A stretch of 64,000 nt of DNA from Candidatus Krumholzibacteriota bacterium. Lineage in GTDB: Bacteria; Krumholzibacteriota; Krumholzibacteriia; Krumholzibacteriales; Krumholzibacteriaceae. The position numbers and the translations under genes are program-made. The first letter of the stretch is position 1; the number at the start of each line of letters is the position of its first letter. The notes under the pieces are model-generated. The model did not search any database. It saw only the letters and a list, made by a program, of their open reading frames with translations, and was not told the DNA's origin. This document shows, piece by piece, positions 61,001 through 64,000 of this stretch. Location of the stretch: positions 186,001 through 250,000 of the forward strand of contig JAFGBF010000018.1 in the NCBI GenBank assembly GCA_016933255.1. Reading direction: 5' to 3'.

Positions 61001-62752
61001 CCTCTGCTCGAGATCGGCCACGGTCAGATCGGTAGTCTCGATCGTCGCACCCTCTGGCATCGTGATATAGACGCTGAAGCTGTTCGATTCAGCCTCTTCG
61101 GTGACATTAAGGCTTATTCCGAAACAGATGATGATGCTCGCAAAAAAGATCACGATGGTCCCGATGATCGTTCTCAGAGGGAACCTGAGACAGGATTTGA
61201 GCAGGACATAATATATTTCGACGAGCCTGGTATCGCCCGAATCTGATCGAAAGTTTGCCGAACCATCAGTCTTTCTTCTTACCAGGAAGAAATGCGTTAC
61301 CATCGGAACAAGGAGCAGAGCCAACAGCAGGGATACCAGAAGCGTGGAGATGATGGAGACTCCGATATGCTTTCCGATCAGCTGGATGAGGAAATTTGAT
61401 GAAAAGATAAAAGGCACAAACACAGTCACCGTAGTGAGAGTCGCGGCAAATACCGAGCGCCACACCTCTTTCACTCCCTGGATCACAGCAGTGTCCGCCC
61501 CTTTGCCGGCCGTTTTCAGCCTGAAGATATTTTCAAGGACGACGATACTGTTATCCAGCAGCATTCCTACAGCCAGCGCCATTCCGATCAGAGTGAGGCT
61601 GTTGACAGATATCCCGGCTGCGTAGAAGAAGTTGAAAGCGGTAAATACCGATATCGGTATCGCAAGAGCTATGATAAGGACCAGGCGGAGGTTTCTGAGG
61701 AAGATCCAGAGGATGGCGACTGCGATCAGGCCGCCGATGAGGGCGAGCCTTATGATAAGATCTATATTCTTCTCCATTACCTCTGCCGTATCGTTCTGTA
61801 CGACAATATTTATGTCACGGTCTTTGAATTTCCTGTTTAATCTTGAAATCACTTCGTGAGTCTTATGGGACAGGTCGATCAGGTTGACCTGGGCATCGCG
61901 AACAAGATTTACAGTGACGGCGTCTTTGCCGTTGACTCTCGAAATCGAGTCCTGCTGCTTGACTCCGAAGTAGATTTCGGAGATATCCTTCATCAGTACC
62001 GGGCCCTCGCGTATTACAGTTATATTTTCTATATCGCTTATTTTCCTGTATTCAGCGATGACATTTACGAAGTATTTGGTTCCGCTTTCTCTGACCTCGC
62101 CGACAAATGTGTTACTGGCGCTGTTCTGCCTTATCAGGGAACTGATCCTGGAAGGAGTGATCCCGTATGCCTCGCAGATCTCGTCGTCGAGGATTATCTC
62201 GACCGATTTTTCCCTGCCTCCAGATACATCGACGTTGGATATTCCGTCGATGCTTTCGAGTTCTTTTTTGATTTCCAGGTCGACTATCTGCCTGACCCTG
62301 TCGAGTCCGCCTCCGCCCCGGACCTGGAGGTTCATGAACTGGTTGGATATCTGTTCAGTGTCTACCTTGAATACCTGCACGAAGTAATTATCGGGAAGGG
62401 ATGACCTTGCAGTGGATATTTTTTCCTGAAGTTTCAGGTACGCGTACTTTAAGCCTGTCCCCTTGTTGTAAAAGACATTTATCATACCGGAACGCGGATA
62501 GATCGCCGACTCGATCCTGTCTATATTCTCAAGCGTACCTATTGCTCCTTCAAGGGGGATGATAACGTCCCTCTCCATATCGCCCGGGTCGGCTTCCTGA
62601 TAGCTGTACGCCTGAACGATCAGGAATGGAAGTTCGGCGTTGGGAAAGAGTTCTACCGGCAGCATCCTGTACGATACGATCCCAAGCATCGTCGCGGCGA
62701 TGAAGATCATGCTGATAAGGATTTTTCTGTTTATGATAAGGTTGCCAATCAT
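58040..62752 (-). CDS. RND-family exporter permease fused to an ABC transporter ATPase
   Basis: One 1570-residue chain. Residues ~1-1030 are a full RND permease of the HAE1/AcrB type: N-terminal helix IGNLIINRKILISMIFIA, the porter domain (LPVELFPNAELPFLIVQ), the proton-path helix GMALAVGMLLDNSIVVLEN with its Asp, and the second half with TGFLILLGVVVNNGIILIDYS and ITAITTIAAMIPLAMG. Then come extra helices. V1099-Y1110 (ITIRNLVKIY) looks like the first strand of an ABC ATPase; about 170 residues with four more helices follow; from ~1287 the ATPase resumes: Walker A GPNGAGKTT (K1320), Q-loop LPQEFG, signature SSFSGGMKQR, Walker B ILVVDEPTAGLDP, H-loop STHI. No stop or frameshift breaks the frame. 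ATG 62752 overlaps the upstream RND stop (ATGA). Confidence 0.92.
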   Translation of the reverse strand: MIGNLIINRKILISMIFIAATMLGIVSYRMLPVELFPNAELPFLIVQAYSYQEADPGDMERDVIIPLEGAIGTLENIDRIESAIYPRSGMINVFYNKGTGLKYAYLKLQEKISTARSSLPDNYFVQVFKVDTEQISNQFMNLQVRGGGGLDRVRQIVDLEIKKELESIDGISNVDVSGGREKSVEIILDDEICEAYGITPSRISSLIRQNSASNTFVGEVRESGTKYFVNVIAEYRKISDIENITVIREGPVLMKDISEIYFGVKQQDSISRVNGKDAVTVNLVRDAQVNLIDLSHKTHEVISRLNRKFKDRDINIVVQNDTAEVMEKNIDLIIRLALIGGLIAVAILWIFLRNLRLVLIIALAIPISVFTAFNFFYAAGISVNSLTLIGMALAVGMLLDNSIVVLENIFRLKTAGKGADTAVIQGVKEVWRSVFAATLTTVTVFVPFIFSSNFLIQLIGKHIGVSIISTLLVSLLLALLLVPMVTHFFLVRRKTDGSANFRSDSGDTRLVEIYYVLLKSCLRFPLRTIIGTIVIFFASIIICFGISLNVTEEAESNSFSVYITMPEGATIETTDLTVADLEQRFETIPEREDIISDIREDEAVITISLKDGYQKIDGRGMQEIKEDIRKRFSGIQAASVGFDAPQSSRRFRGGGGGGMGRAMERMFGIGSQQEKVVIKGNDIEVMQNFAENIQYYLDNLGSISSTGMNVSENRPEIHLLFDTKVMSYYGITLLSIASELNSFENEYSSRMQFKQGADTYDIMISKKNQEDKNIEDLRTLPISGQAGGSVDLENLSRIIYSHGMPTINRVNQEKQVEITFEFSSDINSSKSMLEASRLEVDQLVSSLVIPSGLAVEVVHEENDYSEFKFLILVAFILIYMILASVFESLSTPVVMMFTIPLAAIGSFWLLIATGTSLINAYTLTGFLILLGVVVNNGIILIDYSLILMRRGYRRSRALMVAGKARTRPILITAITTIAAMIPLAMGKSEEITLIGAPFAITVIGGLTLSTVFTLIFIPVVFSGLESALSWIRSLNWKIRSAQILSFALGSLAIYFKATGTIWQMVFLAVLIFAIPGLTWFMLSSLRTAKKDIIAKNEPVRITIRNLVKIYDQPSRFVREWNKGKRKRNRTAENQGYGRDGFDSGSMIWKLPLLFFMIYFTYFYLGSPFWVFVLSHPVYFYTFLLWKPASAYLTRQMEKDQRLRMIRVISIIRPVFLWGIPFINLFIFWIRWHNIASLIFVAALWYFALVVYTTADRLQKEHVNIARISGRAAGLRKAFYYLVRSIPVIGKKKEAFRALSGVSLEIGEGMFGLLGPNGAGKTTLMRIICGILDQSYGRIDINGIDINEKREELQSLIGYLPQEFGMYENLTAWEFLNYQAVLKGLTDREYREKMVEKVLGMVHMEESRDKAISSFSGGMKQRVGIAQVLLHLPRILVVDEPTAGLDPRERIRFRNLLVELSRERIVIFSTHIIEDIYSSCNSVAVLNRGNLIYLDDPSRMAEIAEGHVWQFETDPEELELIRKEMMIVHHMRDGKKIRVRSLSKTKPHPDAKTVRPTLEDSYLWLLGTGGA

Positions 62753-64000
62753 GATCTGACCCGGTCCAGTACGGAATATACACAAGGTATGACTATTAAC
62801 GTAAGTATTGTCGAGGTGATCAGTCCGCCTATGACGGCAAGGGCCATCGGCGACCTCAGCGCGGCTCCTTCTCCGAATCCGATCGTCATCGGGAGAAGGG
62901 CGAGGATCGTCGTTGCGCTTGTCATGATGATCGGTCGGATCCTTCTTTTCCCCGCCTCGATTATAGCTTCCCTGCCGGCGACCCCTTCTCTCCTGAGACG
63001 GTTGATCGCATCAACAAGGATGATCGAGTCGTTGACAGCGATTCCGACGAGCAGGATCATTCCTATATACGCCATTATATTGAAGGTCTTTCCAAGGAAG
63101 AAGAAGATGAGCACGGCGCCGACTCCGGCAAGAGGTATGGTGAGCAGTATGGAGAAAGGATGGACCAGAGATTCGAACTGGGCGGCCATCACCATGTACA
63201 CTAGTACTATGGAAAGGATAAGGGCGAATTTGAGATCACTGAACTCTGATTCTCTTTTTTCCTCCTCACCGGTGATATCTATTTTGTAGTCAGCCGGAAT
63301 ATCCAGGCTCGCGATACTGCTTCTTATCTCTTTGATGAGATGGTCGAACGGCCTTCCCTTTCTCTGATGGGCCGTCACAATGCCGGTACGCGCCTGGTTT
63401 CGGCGATTGATCTCCTTTGGAGCATATCCGAATCTTATATCAGCGATCTCACTGAGGTGGATCTTTCCGGTACCGTTATCGAGAGCTACCGAAGAAAGCT
63501 CGCTCAGGCCTATCTCGGGGGTACGGATCGTGATATCTTTCTTCTCTCCGCCATAATCCCAGTACCCCGCGCTTTTTCCCGAAAGAAGACCATCAAGCTG
63601 AGAGCTTACCGATGACACGCCTATATTGTTAATACCTGCCCTGAGCCTGTCGACGACGACCTCGACTTCAGGGCGGCCTTTCTCCATGCTCGTCTCGATA
63701 TTATAAAGGTCGCCGATCTGCAGAAGTTTTTCTTTTACGGACCCGGTCAGGCTTTCGAGGATATCTATTTCGTCGCCCTCGATCTCGATCACTACAGGAG
63801 CCGATTCGGTGCCGAGAGTAGCAAGCAGGGCCGTCTGGTCCATAATGAATTCCGATTCGATATCGGGCAGGGAAGCTATTTCCCTCCCGAGTCCGGCGAT
63901 GATAGTCTCATAGTCAAGATCGTTCTCTTCATTCAGAATGATCTTGATAGATGCTGTATTCTCGTCCTGAAATATTGATTCACTGCCTCCGCTCATACCG
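62749..64000 (-). CDS. RND-family efflux permease, C-terminal part (cut by window edge)
   Basis: The last ~417 residues of a second RND permease of the HAE1 type. Visible are the second porter region (APVVIEIEGDEIDILESLTG, RPEVEVVVDRLRAGINNIGV), the DITGEEEKRESEFSDLKFALILSIVLVYMVMAAQFESL stretch (in part: ALILSIVLVYMVMAAQFESL), IMAYIGMILLVGIAVNDSIILVDA, and MTSATTILALLPMTIGFGEG. The N-terminal half lies beyond the right edge. Its stop overlaps the start of the RND-ABC gene by 4 nt, so the two are cotranslated and may form a heteromeric pump like MdtBC. Confidence 0.92.
   Translation of the reverse strand, partial: GMSGGSESIFQDENTASIKIILNEENDLDYETIIAGLGREIASLPDIESEFIMDQTALLATLGTESAPVVIEIEGDEIDILESLTGSVKEKLLQIGDLYNIETSMEKGRPEVEVVVDRLRAGINNIGVSSVSSQLDGLLSGKSAGYWDYGGEKKDITIRTPEIGLSELSSVALDNGTGKIHLSEIADIRFGYAPKEINRRNQARTGIVTAHQRKGRPFDHLIKEIRSSIASLDIPADYKIDITGEEEKRESEFSDLKFALILSIVLVYMVMAAQFESLVHPFSILLTIPLAGVGAVLIFFFLGKTFNIMAYIGMILLVGIAVNDSIILVDAINRLRREGVAGREAIIEAGKRRIRPIIMTSATTILALLPMTIGFGEGAALRSPMALAVIGGLITSTILTLIVIPCVYSVLDRVRS

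Noticed and set aside
1-64000. CRISPR arrays, rRNA, insertion sequences, prophage or attachment sites
   Set aside because: No direct-repeat arrays, transposase or integrase motifs, or rRNA-like stretches were seen on reading through the window.

Overview
The window looks like chromosomal DNA of a Gram-negative bacterium from the FCB side of the tree (a Krumholzibacteriota-, Eisenbacteria- or Latescibacterota-like candidate phylum is my guess). Two secreted proteins end in the FlgD-like/T9SS-type sorting domain with its NPFNP motif. There are also signal-peptide outer-membrane barrels, many lipoproteins, RND pumps and an adenosylcobalamin ribonucleotide reductase. Unlike most Bacteroidota, many genes have strong Shine-Dalgarno sequences, and several promoters match the sigma70 consensus. 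No rRNA, tRNA, CRISPR array, transposase or phage gene was found. Gene order is dense and the content is core plus ordinary accessory metabolism.

Layout. 1-6.0 kb: a glycosylasparaginase fragment, a lipoprotein, then a minus-strand cluster read from a perfect TTGACA-N17-TATAAT promoter through two sorting-domain secreted proteins, a barrel protein and pyrE. 6-11 kb: TPR proteins, a zinc-ribbon membrane protein, a GlpX-like protein with altered catalytic residues, and rarA. 11-17 kb: a secreted protein, a HAD phosphatase, a PP2C phosphatase, a barrel protein, and class II nrdJ behind a NrdR box. 17-31 kb: a flavin disulfide oxidoreductase, GNAT, a penicillin-acylase-like Ntn hydrolase, small lipoproteins and membrane proteins, an XRE regulator pair, lepB, a CMD protein, an SDR, paired membrane proteins, a DUF2891 protein, a saccharopine-dehydrogenase-like protein, MarR and EamA.

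31-42 kb is a selenium-rich stretch. A NifS-like cysteine desulfurase is fused to a Cys-type SelD. Seven kilobases away, a pepT-selD-spermidine-synthase-like operon carries a second selD whose catalytic position is an in-frame UGA, so it is a selenoprotein. 42-50 kb: yigZ, rhomboid, patatin, an amino-acid permease fused to a PTS EIIA domain, carbonic anhydrase, acylphosphatase, a glutamine amidotransferase, HtrA and a TrkA-C membrane protein. 50.8-54.2 kb is an inositol locus: ino1 divergent from a lysR-inositol monophosphatase operon, with face-to-face promoters sharing palindromes.

54-64 kb holds lipoproteins and small membrane paralogues, then a minus-strand export operon running off the right edge. 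It encodes one ordinary RND permease, a second RND permease fused in one 1570-residue chain to an ABC ATPase, and an ABC-2 type permease. Within the fusion the ABC domain itself appears to be interrupted by a membrane insert. I consider this RND-ABC chimera and the two-SelD selenium arrangement the most interesting content.
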